Below are positions 8,074 through 17,393 of a DNA stretch of 64,000 bases, piece after piece; positions within the stretch are counted from its first letter, which is position 1, and each line of letters starts with the position of its first letter. A model generated the notes under the pieces. It searched no databases and was not told where the DNA came from. It was given only the letters and a program-made list of their open reading frames with translations. Position numbers and translations under genes: made by a program. Source of the stretch: an uncultured Prevotella sp. (GTDB lineage: Bacteria > Bacteroidota > Bacteroidia > Bacteroidales > Bacteroidaceae). The stretch covers positions 1-64,000 of the forward strand of contig CAMJBL010000006.1 of NCBI GenBank assembly GCA_946403845.1. The letters are read 5' to 3'.

Positions 8074-9910
8074 ATGCGATTCGTTTGTGCTGGAACTCCG
8101 ACGCCTTCTTCTCTGAGGCTTCAGACAGTTTTCCGTTGATATACTTCTCCATAATCAGACCACCGATGGGCACACCATAGGTAGCACCCCAACCACCGTT
8201 CTCCACATACACGGCAACGGCAATCTTCGGGTTGTCCATCGGGGCAAATCCCATGAACACCGAGTGGTCGTGGCCTCGGTTCTGCGCCGTTCCGGTCTTA
8301 CCACAGGCCATAAACTCATAACGGGCCAGCGCCTTACATGTGCCGCCCAACGCAGATGAACGCATACCCTGCACCACATAGTCGTAAGCCTTGCGGTCAG
8401 CCTTCGTGAAATGGCGACGGGTAAAGGTTGTGTCAAGCGGCTCACCCTGCACCTTCCTCACCACATGGGGAACATAATAATACCCACGATTAGCAATGGT
8501 GGCAGCCAGATTGGCTATCTGCAATGGGGTGGCATTCACCTCACCCTGACCGATGGCAATGGAGATTACAGTCAGACCATTCCACGAACCCTTATAGGCC
8601 TTGTCATAGAACGTAGCATTTGGAATCAGACCGCGTTTCTCTCCAGGAAGGTCTACTCCCAAACGATAGCCAAAACCCATGCTGACCATATAGTCACGCC
8701 AGGTATCCATCGCATTCTGCACCGTTCCGTATTTGGAGATATGCGTATTGATCATGTGGTAGAGTCCCCAGCAGAAAAAACCATTGCACGAGGTACTCAA
8801 CGCTGGCACCAGAGCCAATGGGGAAGCATGACCATGACAACCCACGTGAAGTCCTTTGAAATTGAATCCATGACCACACGGATAAGGTGTCGAGGGAGTG
8901 ATGATTCCTTCCGAAAGGAAAGTCAGACCCTGCGTGGTCTTAAAAGTAGAGCCTGGCGGATACTGTCCCATGATACTACGGTTGAGCAAGGGTTTCCACT
9001 GATCCTGACTCAATAGAAGATGGTTCTTACTACGTTCACGACCAACCATCATTCGCGGGTCATAGGAGGGTGAGGAGACCATGCACAACACTTCGCCTGT
9101 AGAGGGTTCTATGGCCACGATACTGCCGATTTTTCCCTCCAACAACCGTTCACCGAGTGCCTGCAATTCGTAATCCAAGCTCAGCGTCAGGTTTTTCCCG
9201 GGCACAGGCTTACGATCCAAAGCACCATTCTGGTATCGGCCCTGGATACGTCCGTGGGCATCACGCAACAAGATCTGAATGCCTTTCACACCACGCAGCT
9301 GTTTCTCGTAGGAGCGCTCCACACCCAGTTTTCCGATATAATCACCCGGCTGGTAATAGTCGTCTTCCTCGATATCGGCAGGCGACACCTCTGCAACATC
9401 TCCCAAGACATGAGCTGCCAAGTTATACTGATACTGACGGATGCTGCGCCGTTGCACATAGAAACCTGGGAAACGGAACATCTTCTCCTGAAAGATACTG
9501 AAATCCTTATCGCTCAGCTGTGGCAGGAACAACTGTTCCGTAAAACGTGAATAGCCCGGATTCTTCGACTTATCCTTGATGGTTGCCATCCTGCGGTCAA
9601 ACTCTTCCCTCGTGATGTTCAGGGCCTTACACAAATCAAGGGTGTCCAAATGATCCTTCGCCTCATTCATCACCACCATGATGTCATAGGCAGGCTGGTT
9701 AAACACCAGCAGCTTACCATTCCGGTCGGTGATATTACCACGTGAGGGGAAATCCACCTTTTTCAGGAAGGCATTCGAATCGGCACTCTTCTTATAGTCA
9801 TCGCTGGTAATCTGGAGTGTAAAGAGACGGATGATATAAACGACCACGATGACAACAGCCACCGCAGCAATGATATATTTCCTTTCAGCAAGATCGTTTT
9901 TATCCTTCAC
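8054..9910 (-). CDS. mrdA: penicillin-binding protein 2, elongation transpeptidase
   Basis: 618 residues from a GTG at 9910 (KDKNDLAERKYIIAAVAVV). The GTG shares bases with the mreD TGA stop (GTGA), which strongly supports this start over the 660-residue ORF in the track. One N-terminal membrane segment, a PBP dimerisation domain, then the transpeptidase with S321-T-F-K324, S374-C-N376 and K538-T-G. It cross-links peptidoglycan synthesised by RodA. All catalytic motifs are intact. Confidence 0.95.
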   Translation of the reverse strand: MKDKNDLAERKYIIAAVAVVIVVVYIIRLFTLQITSDDYKKSADSNAFLKKVDFPSRGNITDRNGKLLVFNQPAYDIMVVMNEAKDHLDTLDLCKALNITREEFDRRMATIKDKSKNPGYSRFTEQLFLPQLSDKDFSIFQEKMFRFPGFYVQRRSIRQYQYNLAAHVLGDVAEVSPADIEEDDYYQPGDYIGKLGVERSYEKQLRGVKGIQILLRDAHGRIQGRYQNGALDRKPVPGKNLTLSLDYELQALGERLLEGKIGSIVAIEPSTGEVLCMVSSPSYDPRMMVGRERSKNHLLLSQDQWKPLLNRSIMGQYPPGSTFKTTQGLTFLSEGIITPSTPYPCGHGFNFKGLHVGCHGHASPLALVPALSTSCNGFFCWGLYHMINTHISKYGTVQNAMDTWRDYMVSMGFGYRLGVDLPGEKRGLIPNATFYDKAYKGSWNGLTVISIAIGQGEVNATPLQIANLAATIANRGYYYVPHVVRKVQGEPLDTTFTRRHFTKADRKAYDYVVQGMRSSALGGTCKALARYEFMACGKTGTAQNRGHDHSVFMGFAPMDNPKIAVAVYVENGGWGATYGVPIGGLIMEKYINGKLSEASEKKASEFQHKRIAYGSAER

Positions 9911-10407
9911 TTCGCACGCACACTTTCGATAGCCATCATCAGAGCAAATGTCAGAAGCGAGCTGGCACCTGCACATGCTAACCAATACTCCCAATCGTAG
10001 AAACTGAAGGCCTCCAAGGCAAAGAATACCAGGCAATAGACCACCAGCAGAATCGCACTAAAGATCATGAATTTACTAATGCCCAAGGTTGAAACGGACA
10101 CTTCCAGATTCTCAGCAGAATCACGAGGGACAAACAATTCCAACAGATAAGGCTGGACGGCAGCAATCAAGGTCATGGAACCTGAGGCCAGTCCGGGGGT
10201 ATTAGAGAACACATCGATTGCCAGACCCAATGCGAAACTCCACAGCAGGATGATCCACTTCGGTGTTCCACGATGGAACGTAATGGCGAAATAGACATAC
10301 AACAAAGGGATGGCGATATCAAACAGATGGATATGGTTCAGAATCAATACCTGAGCCAGACAAAGGACGACAAACCATCCCAAACGCTTGAAAAAATCTA
10401 CTGACAC
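9907..10407 (-). CDS. mreD: rod shape-determining protein MreD
   Basis: 166 residues with five to six predicted membrane helices; VLILNHIHLFDIAIPLLYVY is the usual Bacteroidetes MreD start region. Acts with MreC to position the cell-wall elongation complex. The start is a GTG at 10407 (SVDFFKRLGW) closely preceded by AGAGGGG. The stop overlaps the mrdA start. Confidence 0.88.
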   Translation of the reverse strand: MSVDFFKRLGWFVVLCLAQVLILNHIHLFDIAIPLLYVYFAITFHRGTPKWIILLWSFALGLAIDVFSNTPGLASGSMTLIAAVQPYLLELFVPRDSAENLEVSVSTLGISKFMIFSAILLVVYCLVFFALEAFSFYDWEYWLACAGASSLLTFALMMAIESVRAK

Positions 10408-10410
10408 CCC

Positions 10411-10459
10411 TCTAAACTTTAAACTCTAAACTGTAAACTCTAAACTGTAAACAATAAAC
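10411..10459 (-). repeat. heptamer array, seven units, mreC-mreD junction
   Basis: TCTAAAC TTTAAAC TCTAAAC TGTAAAC TCTAAAC TGTAAAC AATAAAC: seven NNTAAAC units. It fills almost the whole gap between the mreC stop and the mreD start. The same NNTAAAC unit recurs at 39344. Confidence 0.85.
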
Positions 10460-10468
10460 TCACCCCCG

Positions 10469-11341
10469 TTACCTGTCTCTGTTTGTCAGCGCCATCGAGT
10501 CGCGGGCAGCTTCCAGAAGCTTGGCCTGCTCGGCAACACGCCGGTCGCTGATGACACAGACATCGCGCAAGCAACCGAAATCAGTACTCAGGCGCAACTG
10601 CAGTTTATACGACAGACCATCGGAAGAATTAAAGACCTTCTCAATCTGACCCACCAGCACACCAGAGGGAAAGATGGATGAATAGCCGCTTGTCACGACC
10701 CACTCCCCTTTCTTAAAACGGGCATGGCGAGGCACATCCTCCAGATAGGCAATGGCCGGATCTCCCCCACTCCAATGCAGATAACCGAAATAATTGCTGT
10801 TACGGATGGAGCAACTGATACGCGACATCGACGTATTCAGGGCCGGAATGACAATCGAGTAGTGATCGGAAACAAGATAGACCACCCCTACAATGCCATT
10901 GCCACAAGCCACACCCATGTTCACTTCTACGCCATCTACTGCACCCTTGTCAATCGTTATCAGATTGTCGGGCTTATGAACGGTGTTCGCCACCACCTTG
11001 GCGGGAATGAGCTTATATTGGCTGAGAAACTGCAACTCCTGACGCTCTATCACCGTGGTGTCGTGTGTAGCCTCCGTATAGAGGCGACGCAACTGATCCA
11101 CCTGTCTTTCCAGATAGAAATTGCGTAAGGTCAGTTCTTCATTGGCGCGCGTCATACTGAAAAAAGAAGTAACATCACTCTCCAGTTCATATATCTTACC
11201 CACCGCCGCATTGGCAGAAGAAAGCCATACACTGCCCTGATAACTGTTAAATTTAAACAGCAACACGACACTGACCACTTCAAGGAAGATGAAAAGGAGC
11301 CAATGATGATACTTCCTCAGGAAATCCAGCAGATTGCTCAT
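10469..11341 (-). CDS. mreC: rod shape-determining protein MreC
   Basis: 290 residues. One N-terminal membrane helix (about 13-31), a coiled coil (about 55-95, MTRANEELTLRNFYLERQVDQLRRL), then the periplasmic beta-domain with NLITIDKGAVDGVEVNMGV and GIVGVVY. MreC links the cytoplasmic MreB filament to PBP2/RodA. It follows mreB after a 14-nt gap. Confidence 0.93.
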   Translation of the reverse strand: MSNLLDFLRKYHHWLLFIFLEVVSVVLLFKFNSYQGSVWLSSANAAVGKIYELESDVTSFFSMTRANEELTLRNFYLERQVDQLRRLYTEATHDTTVIERQELQFLSQYKLIPAKVVANTVHKPDNLITIDKGAVDGVEVNMGVACGNGIVGVVYLVSDHYSIVIPALNTSMSRISCSIRNSNYFGYLHWSGGDPAIAYLEDVPRHARFKKGEWVVTSGYSSIFPSGVLVGQIEKVFNSSDGLSYKLQLRLSTDFGCLRDVCVISDRRVAEQAKLLEAARDSMALTNRDR

Positions 11342-11355
11342 TCCCTATGTATGAG

Positions 11356-12378
11356 TTATCGCATCAGGAAGCTGAAACGATCGATATTCTTCAGCGCGAT
11401 ACCGGCACCCTTAGCCACACTGTGGAGGGGATCCTCAGGCACATGGAACGGAATATTGATCTTTTCCTGCAGACGACGGTCGAGACCTCTGAGCAGGGCA
11501 CCGCCTCCAGAAAGATAGATACCGTTCTTTACGATATCAGCATACAACTCTGGCGGTGTATTCTCGAGTGCAGACAGCACAGCATTTTCAATCTTCGACA
11601 CGGTCTTATCCAGACAGTGGGCAATCTCCTGATAGCAGACAGGCACTTCCATAGGCAGGGCGGTGATACGGTTAGGACCATGCACCACGAAGTCCTCAGG
11701 TGCATCCTCACCCAGATCAGTCAGGGCAGAACCCACATGAATCTTAATACGCTCAGCCATACGCTCACTGACCTTCACATTATGCTGACGGCTCATATAT
11801 TCCTGAATATCGGCTGTCAGGTCATCACCGGCAGTACGGATGGAGTTGTTGCTGACAATGCCACCCAAGGAAATCACGGCAATCTCGGTAGAGCCACCGC
11901 CGATATCCACAATCATATTACCCTCAGGGGCCTCAACGTCGATACCAATACCAATGGCGGCTGCCATCGGCTCGAAAATCAAATACACATCACGGCCATC
12001 AGCATGCTCCGCAGAGTCACGGACAGCACGCAGCTCCACTTCGGTAGAACCCGAAGGCACACCAATCACCATACGCAGCGAGGGTGAGAACAGACGACTG
12101 CTGGTGTGTACCATCTTGATCAGACCGCGCATCATCTGCTCACAGGCAGAGAAGTCGGCAATCACACCATCGCGAAGCGGACGGATGGTACGAATATTAT
12201 CGTGTGTCTTCTCATACATCATCTTAGCCTGGGCACCTACGGCAATCATCTTGTCGGTACGGCGGTCAAGCGCCACTACAGAAGGCTCATCAACCACTAT
12301 CTTATCATCACTGATAATAATGGTATTGGCCGTTCCCAGGTCCATTGCTATTTCCTGAACGAAACTAAAAAATCCCAT
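11356..12378 (-). CDS. mreB: rod shape-determining actin homologue MreB
   Basis: 340 residues. Actin-fold ATP-binding motifs are clear: MDLGTANTIII (phosphate 1), IVDIGGGSTEIAVI (phosphate 2) and LSGGGALLRGLDRRL (adenosine). It forms membrane-bound filaments that guide cell-wall elongation. The start FFSFVQEIAMDLG is usual for the family. Downstream genes mreC, mreD, mrdA and rodA complete the elongasome. Confidence 0.97.
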   Translation of the reverse strand: MGFFSFVQEIAMDLGTANTIIISDDKIVVDEPSVVALDRRTDKMIAVGAQAKMMYEKTHDNIRTIRPLRDGVIADFSACEQMMRGLIKMVHTSSRLFSPSLRMVIGVPSGSTEVELRAVRDSAEHADGRDVYLIFEPMAAAIGIGIDVEAPEGNMIVDIGGGSTEIAVISLGGIVSNNSIRTAGDDLTADIQEYMSRQHNVKVSERMAERIKIHVGSALTDLGEDAPEDFVVHGPNRITALPMEVPVCYQEIAHCLDKTVSKIENAVLSALENTPPELYADIVKNGIYLSGGGALLRGLDRRLQEKINIPFHVPEDPLHSVAKGAGIALKNIDRFSFLMR

Positions 12379-12383
12379 TTTTG

Positions 12384-12418
12384 ACTTTGAAATTTAAACT
12401 TTGAACTTTAAACTTTAT
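12384..12418 (-). repeat. heptamer array, five units, purH-mreB junction
   Basis: ACTTTGA AATTTAA ACTTTGA ACTTTAA ACTTTAT, period 7, fills the 42-nt gap. On the minus strand the purH stop runs directly into it as TAATCATAAAGTTTAAAG, the same text as before holB and after fucP. Confidence 0.85.
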
Positions 12419-12420
12419 GA

Positions 12421-13014
12421 TTACTTCTTAAACCAGGCATTGATGGCGGTATCGTAGTGACTGCTCACGCCAAAGGCACGGGTGGCGAACATACGACGCT
12501 GAGCCTTAGTGGTCTCAGCACCCTGCTGGTTCAGAATATCAAGCAACACACTGTACTCAGCCTTGCTGGGCACGATGACCACATCGTTGAAATTCTTAGC
12601 ACCGGCACGAATCAGCGAAATACCGCCAATATCGATCTTCTCAATGATATCCTCCTCAGACGCACCGCTGGCCACTGTCTGCTCAAAGGGATAGAGGTCA
12701 ACAATCACCAAGTCGATTTCGGGGATCTCATACTGTTTCATCTGAGCCTGGTCACCTTCGTTGTCACGACGTCCAAGGATACCTCCGAACACCTTCGGAT
12801 GGAGTGTCTTCACACGACCGCCAAGGATAGAGGGATAAGTGGTCACATCCTCTACTTTCTGGCACTCATAGCCGAGTGACTCAATAAACTTCTGTGTACC
12901 GCCCGTTGACAGGAACTTTACGCCCTCCTCATTCAGTTTCTTGAGCAGCTCGTCAAGTCCGTCCTTGTGGAATACCGATACCAAGGCGGTCTTAATCTTC
13001 TTTGTTTCAGCCAT
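12421..13014 (-). CDS. purH: stand-alone IMP cyclohydrolase (PurH N-terminal half)
   Basis: 197 residues from the ATG at 13014 (MAETKKIKTALVSVFHKDG). It is the complete MGS-like IMP cyclohydrolase domain of PurH: LSTGGTQKFIESLG, GGRVKTLHPKVFGGIL, VDLYPFEQTV, DIGGISLIRAGAKN. It closes FAICAR to IMP, the last step of purine synthesis. The AICAR formyltransferase half found in ordinary PurH (about 510 residues) is absent: the frame ends at a TAA and mreB begins 42 nt later. The end (SSHYDTAINAWFKK) falls where the linker would begin, so this looks like a natural single-domain protein rather than a broken gene. A separate formyltransferase must exist elsewhere. Confidence 0.88.
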   Translation of the reverse strand: MAETKKIKTALVSVFHKDGLDELLKKLNEEGVKFLSTGGTQKFIESLGYECQKVEDVTTYPSILGGRVKTLHPKVFGGILGRRDNEGDQAQMKQYEIPEIDLVIVDLYPFEQTVASGASEEDIIEKIDIGGISLIRAGAKNFNDVVIVPSKAEYSVLLDILNQQGAETTKAQRRMFATRAFGVSSHYDTAINAWFKK

Positions 13015-13053
13015 TTTTTCTTTTATAACGTTATAAATAATGCAATTAGGGTG

Positions 13054-13061
13054 CAAAGTTA
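13054..13061 (-). promoter_or_regulatory. -7 element for the purH-mre operon
   Basis: Minus strand TAACTTTG matches TAnnTTTG, 39 nt before the start ATG. No clear -33 TTTG is seen. An A/T tract (13098-13108) after the mutarotase stop may help end the upstream transcript. Confidence 0.5.
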
Positions 13062-13138
13062 CAAAATCCCCGGATTAATTTTGCATTCTCTTCAGAAAAA
13101 AAAAATTAATCCTTGTTAAAATTAAGATAGGTCAAGCA

Positions 13139-13456
13139 TCAGTCGAGATGAAACACCTCCTGAAGGGGTACGGTCACGGGAGAGTTGTCAGGATTCACCT
13201 CCATGATGTCAGCCATCATATCCCACCATTTCTGGGTGATGGGATCCACATTCTCCGTATCCTGTGAGTTACCTTCCCCTTCACACTCCTGATAGCCGAA
13301 CAGGATATTGGTATCCTTATCCCAGTATATACTGTAATTACGCACACCACCATCCTTAATCATTTTCACAAGTTCCGGCCAGATGGCAGCATGACGCTTC
13401 TCATATTCTTTCTCGCACCCTGGCTTGAGGTACATCTTAAAGGCAAACCGTTTCAT
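13139..13456 (-). CDS. rhaM: L-rhamnose mutarotase family protein (RhaM/DUF718)
   Basis: 105 residues, the usual length. Y18 and H22 (EYEKRHAAIWPEL) match the catalytic positions I recall for RhaM, and the tandem tryptophans in ITQKWWDMMADI are kept. The family interconverts alpha and beta pyranose forms of L-rhamnose; relatives act on L-fucose (a member sits in the Campylobacter fuc locus). It is the last gene of the fucP unit, 11 nt after the GH2 stop, and no rhamnose isomerase or kinase is nearby. Which deoxysugar it serves is therefore open. Confidence 0.9.
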   Translation of the reverse strand: MKRFAFKMYLKPGCEKEYEKRHAAIWPELVKMIKDGGVRNYSIYWDKDTNILFGYQECEGEGNSQDTENVDPITQKWWDMMADIMEVNPDNSPVTVPLQEVFHLD

Positions 13457-13467
13457 ATCATGTATGT

Positions 13468-16359
13468 TTATTTCAACTTGGGTTTCAGCTCGTCGGGTGA
13501 ATCGTTAGTAAACATGTCCACCTTAGGTGCATCCTTCGTAAAGAGATCTGAAATTACCTGTGGCTGGAGAGTCAGCGAGGGCTGGAAATCTTCACTCTGC
13601 ATATAAGCGAGGATTGCCTGACGCATCTGACGGGCCACCAAGCGATGTTCCAGATGAGAGGAAATATCCATCGTGGTCATCAACAGCTTGCCTTTCAGCA
13701 CTTTAGCCTCAACTAGCATACCCAGCTTACGACTGACGTGCCAGGTATCAATAGGCTGTATCGGCGACTGATAGTCCTTGGGGAATTCTGCCAGATTCAT
13801 CACTTGCGCACGGTTCAACAATTCCCACCAGTTCAGGTTACTCCAATCGTCAGTGGGGAAGTCGTACTTAAAGAGAGGATGCTGCTGGTCGATATAAGCA
13901 CCTGTAGTATGCGGCGGGCGCATCTTAAACCACGACGTATTCCAAAACACGGGCAAGTAATGCTGCACCACATCGCGTCCGAAGCGCACCTTCCCGGCTG
14001 CCGTTAGTAGCACCTTGCCGCCGTTCCTCAGCACCTTCATTGCCTCCGCATCCAGCGAATCCGCGATATAAATCGGATTACTCTGAGTATTCGGATCACT
14101 CTGATCACTCTGACCACTCTGATCACCCGGGTACACCCAAAAATCCCAATGATTCTTAAAGACCCCACTGAGCGTAACCGTCAATGTCAATTTCTGAGGC
14201 TTGGTAATCTTATCGAGCGGGAAGACGAGTGTGCCGAGGCTGATGTTCTTGCCTACTGGCAAAGTGCCGCTGGCAAGAGAACCGCCTGCCACCACATTCC
14301 GATCGCCATCTGTGATAAAATAGGCGCTGCGCACGGAGTCGACATAGGCACCAAAAGCGTTCATCACCTCAACGGGCACCTTCAGCGTGTCAGCCGATGA
14401 ATAGACAAACTTGGGAAACTTGGCCAAAGGCACGATTGCATTACAGAATTCCCGCCATTCCTTCGCATTGGTATAGCCTTTCTCCTGCCAATGCACATTC
14501 AGCACGCCCTCGAGAGCTGTACCCTGTCCGCTGTAGTCATTGAGGGCCAACAGCTGGAAACCGGCATAGTCGGGGGTGCGCAGATTGCGCTCGATTTCAT
14601 ATTTATAACAAAGCGTCTGCAACTTGCCGCTCGCCATTAGGAACTTCTCTGCCATCTGCTCCATCCCGTTGTCACGCAACAGGTCGCGAAAGATCTCGAA
14701 ATTCCTGGCCTTATACACACCCGTATATTGCGATATCTCCTTGAAATCGGGGAAAGCACACCACTGGCCCTGTTCGTGGGCGATGATGGGCGAGTTGTTA
14801 TCGATGGTATCCTTATAGTTCCGGGGACGGAGGATCTGGTCGAAGTAGTCATCATCCGAATGCGGGGCACGACGGTCCCAGTCGAGACCACGGGCCCCAC
14901 CCTTCACATGATACTCCGACCCGTCGTCCCAGGCCCAGCCACCACCGACGGAGGCCCCGCAATAGAGTTTCGACGGATCGTATTTCTTCATCGCCTTCAC
15001 CCAGTCATTGCAATAGCTTACCCAGTCGCCTGCGGGCTCATTACCCGCCGCCATCATCACAAACGAGGGGTGATGACCATAGGCATCGATGATGCGCTTC
15101 GACTCCTCCATCAGGTATTCGTCGATTTTCTGACCGCGACGCAGCCTGACACCGTGATTTGGCCACGACGGACCCTCGGGCTGCAGATAGAAGCCCACAC
15201 GGTCGGCAGCAGCAAAGGCCGCATCCGGTGGACAATAGCTATGGAAACGCATGTGATTCAAACCATACGACTTGCACTTCCGGAAGATTTCCGTCCACGA
15301 CTCCTCGTCCGTCGGGGGATAGCCCGTTTCCGGGAAACAGCAGTTTTCCACCGTACCGCGCAGCCAGATGGGATGGCCGTTCATATAGAATTGCCTATCA
15401 TTCACACCAATATTCCGCATGCCGAAAGTCGTCTCGTAATAGTCATCCCCGAGGGAGATGCCGATGCGATAGACGGCGGGATGGAACTCGTCCCAGAGAT
15501 AGACGGAATCCTCGAAGAAAAAGTCGTATTCGGTATGAGGTTCTATCACGTAGCGATACCGCATGATAGCCTTGCTGGCATCGTCGCCATCCTTCACCAC
15601 AGCTATCCGATAGTAATTGCTATAGTCGTTATGACTATCCGTAGACAACGGGCCGCCGGCATCAAGGCTCAAATGCACACACCCGCGACCCAGATCCGGG
15701 CGGATTCGCACCTTTTCAATATAAAGTTCCTTCGGTTGCGCCCGCAGTTCCATCGTGCCGACGATGCCGTTCCAGTTGCCTTGCGTCTGGTCGGTCACCG
15801 AATGGGAATCCTGGCCCACGCACACGTTTTCAATACCATTATACACGCAAATGGCGATGGTGTTGCGCTGGCCGAAATTCAGCCAACGGGTAATGTCGCA
15901 TGTATGGGGTGTCGAGAGCGACATTTGGTGTTGTATCTTCACGCCGTTCACAAAGATAGTCGTCTCGATATGCGGCCGCTCCAAAAAGATGGTCACCCTG
16001 CTGCGCTTCCACGAGGCCGGCACATACACGCTCTTCTTGTACCACGCATAGCCCACATAGTGCGTCTCGGGCGTCAGGAAGAAGGGGAACTTCATGTTGC
16101 CTTCCACCCGATATTTGTCCATGTAGGGGTTGAAATAGTACGACGAGTCGTAGAGCGAGCCCGTCCAAGGGGTCTTCACCGACACGGGGTTGCCCTTGCC
16201 GTTAGTCAGCAGCGAGCCTGGCAATATCACATCATCATTATAATGCAGGGAATCGCCCAAGGATAACGCCCAGGAGCCCGACAGGTTGATGGTCTCCTGG
16301 GCCCCGACAGAGAGCCCGCCCATCAACAGACCAATCAGAAACGCAACCGTCCGTCTCAT
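13468..16359 (-). CDS. secreted glycoside hydrolase family 2 protein
   Basis: 963 residues with a signal peptide (about 1-20). Order: GH2 sugar-binding jelly roll (about 25-205), immunoglobulin-like domain (about 210-315), TIM barrel (about 320-650), then extra beta domains and a region with a gatase-like look (MKVLRNGGKVLLTAAG). Predicted acid/base E441 in AAGNEPAGDW and nucleophile E529 in IAHEQGQW. GH2 covers beta-galactosidases, glucuronidases, mannosidases and others; the substrate cannot be fixed here, though the setting suggests pectic or deoxysugar-bearing side chains. A nonamer repeat encodes a Q/S/D-rich linker near residue 745. Lies between a Zn-dehydrogenase and a mutarotase. Confidence 0.85.
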   Translation of the reverse strand: MRRTVAFLIGLLMGGLSVGAQETINLSGSWALSLGDSLHYNDDVILPGSLLTNGKGNPVSVKTPWTGSLYDSSYYFNPYMDKYRVEGNMKFPFFLTPETHYVGYAWYKKSVYVPASWKRSRVTIFLERPHIETTIFVNGVKIQHQMSLSTPHTCDITRWLNFGQRNTIAICVYNGIENVCVGQDSHSVTDQTQGNWNGIVGTMELRAQPKELYIEKVRIRPDLGRGCVHLSLDAGGPLSTDSHNDYSNYYRIAVVKDGDDASKAIMRYRYVIEPHTEYDFFFEDSVYLWDEFHPAVYRIGISLGDDYYETTFGMRNIGVNDRQFYMNGHPIWLRGTVENCCFPETGYPPTDEESWTEIFRKCKSYGLNHMRFHSYCPPDAAFAAADRVGFYLQPEGPSWPNHGVRLRRGQKIDEYLMEESKRIIDAYGHHPSFVMMAAGNEPAGDWVSYCNDWVKAMKKYDPSKLYCGASVGGGWAWDDGSEYHVKGGARGLDWDRRAPHSDDDYFDQILRPRNYKDTIDNNSPIIAHEQGQWCAFPDFKEISQYTGVYKARNFEIFRDLLRDNGMEQMAEKFLMASGKLQTLCYKYEIERNLRTPDYAGFQLLALNDYSGQGTALEGVLNVHWQEKGYTNAKEWREFCNAIVPLAKFPKFVYSSADTLKVPVEVMNAFGAYVDSVRSAYFITDGDRNVVAGGSLASGTLPVGKNISLGTLVFPLDKITKPQKLTLTVTLSGVFKNHWDFWVYPGDQSGQSDQSDPNTQSNPIYIADSLDAEAMKVLRNGGKVLLTAAGKVRFGRDVVQHYLPVFWNTSWFKMRPPHTTGAYIDQQHPLFKYDFPTDDWSNLNWWELLNRAQVMNLAEFPKDYQSPIQPIDTWHVSRKLGMLVEAKVLKGKLLMTTMDISSHLEHRLVARQMRQAILAYMQSEDFQPSLTLQPQVISDLFTKDAPKVDMFTNDSPDELKPKLK
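14094..14129 (-). repeat. in-frame nonamer repeat inside the GH2 gene
   Basis: Four copies of GATCACTCT-type 9-mers (GATCACTCT, GATCACTCT, GACCACTCT, GATCACCCG). Read on the coding strand it makes the linker PGDQSGQSDQSDPN. The 9-nt unit keeps the frame, so copy-number change would only lengthen the linker. Confidence 0.75.
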
Positions 16360-16369
16360 GCTTCAACGT

Positions 16370-17386
16370 TTAGAAATGTACCAGGATACGGAATACCTTA
16401 CCGGGATTCTCGGCCCACTGTTGCATCGCCTCGAGGGCACCTTCAGGTGCCACGTCGCCGCTGATCAGGCGGTCCACCGGACAAGTACCGCGCTGCAGAT
16501 AATGGATCACCGCACGGAAGTCAGAGGGCTGCGCATTGCGCGAGCCACGGATATCGAGCTCCTTCTGTACGAAATATTTCGTCTGGAAAGCCACCTCACT
16601 CTTCGCATAACCGATACAGACCACACGACCGGTGAAGGCCACCTCGTTGACGGCCATCTGATAGGTAGGCACACTACCCACAGCCTCGATCACCACATCA
16701 GGGCCGAAACCGCCGGTCAGCTCCTGCAAACGGGCATGGGCATCCTCGGTTTTGGTATTCACGGCATAGGTAGCACCCATCTCCTTGGCCAGGGCCAGTT
16801 TCTCATCGTCAATGTCGGCTGCGATGACGGTAGCACCACGCAGGGCAGCACGCACCACAGCGCCCATGCCCACCATACCACAGCCAATGACCATCACTAC
16901 GTCGATATCAGTCACTTGGGCACGGTTCACGGCATGGAAACCCACGCTCATCGGCTCGATCAGCGCACAGGTACGGGGATCGAGGCCTTCGGCGGGAATA
17001 ACCTTCTCCCAGGGGAGTACGAGCAGTTCGCGCATAGCACCCCAGCGCTGAACGCCTAGCGTCTCATTATGCTCACAGGCATTCACGCGACCGTTCCGGC
17101 ACGAGGCACACTTACCACAATTGGTATAGGGATTCACGGTAACAATCATACCAGGTTTCAGCATATCGGGCACATTCTTGCCCACGCTGACAATCTCGGC
17201 GCCCACCTCATGACCGGGTACCACGGGCATCTTCACCATCGGGTTACCACCACGGAAGGTATTCAAGTCGCTGCCGCAGAAACCCACATATCTCATTTTC
17301 AGAAGTACTTCTCCATCGCCCATCTCAGGCTCGGCCATCTCAATCACCTTCATCACCGAAGGCTCACTAATCTGAATTGCTTTCAT
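16370..17386 (-). CDS. zinc-dependent medium-chain alcohol/polyol dehydrogenase
   Basis: 338 residues. Catalytic zinc ligands C37 (GFCGSD) and H59-E60 (PGHE); structural zinc cysteines 90, 93, 96 and 104 (CGKCASCRNGRVNAC); Rossmann motif GCGMVGMGA followed by an acidic residue (AADIDDEK), suggesting NAD. Related enzymes oxidise sorbitol, galactitol phosphate, threonine or sugar acids. Here it follows fucP, so it may oxidise a fucose- or rhamnose-derived intermediate. Substrate is inferred only. Confidence 0.85.
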   Translation of the reverse strand: MKAIQISEPSVMKVIEMAEPEMGDGEVLLKMRYVGFCGSDLNTFRGGNPMVKMPVVPGHEVGAEIVSVGKNVPDMLKPGMIVTVNPYTNCGKCASCRNGRVNACEHNETLGVQRWGAMRELLVLPWEKVIPAEGLDPRTCALIEPMSVGFHAVNRAQVTDIDVVMVIGCGMVGMGAVVRAALRGATVIAADIDDEKLALAKEMGATYAVNTKTEDAHARLQELTGGFGPDVVIEAVGSVPTYQMAVNEVAFTGRVVCIGYAKSEVAFQTKYFVQKELDIRGSRNAQPSDFRAVIHYLQRGTCPVDRLISGDVAPEGALEAMQQWAENPGKVFRILVHF

Positions 17387-17393
17387 TTATATT

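Noticed and set aside
9911-10036. Longer PBP2 with an extra 42 N-terminal residues
   Set aside because: That stretch overlaps mreD coding sequence; the GTG overlapping the mreD stop gives the usual short cytoplasmic tail before the membrane helix.
12379-13056. Frameshifted or truncated purH
   Set aside because: No remnant of the formyltransferase half is seen in any frame before mreB, and the protein ends at a natural domain boundary.
14728-16266. 512-residue plus-strand ORF opposite the GH2 gene (also 671-1966 and 24815-26398)
   Set aside because: Each lies entirely over a well-supported gene on the other strand, has no recognisable domain, and shows the composition expected of a shadow frame in GC-biased third positions.
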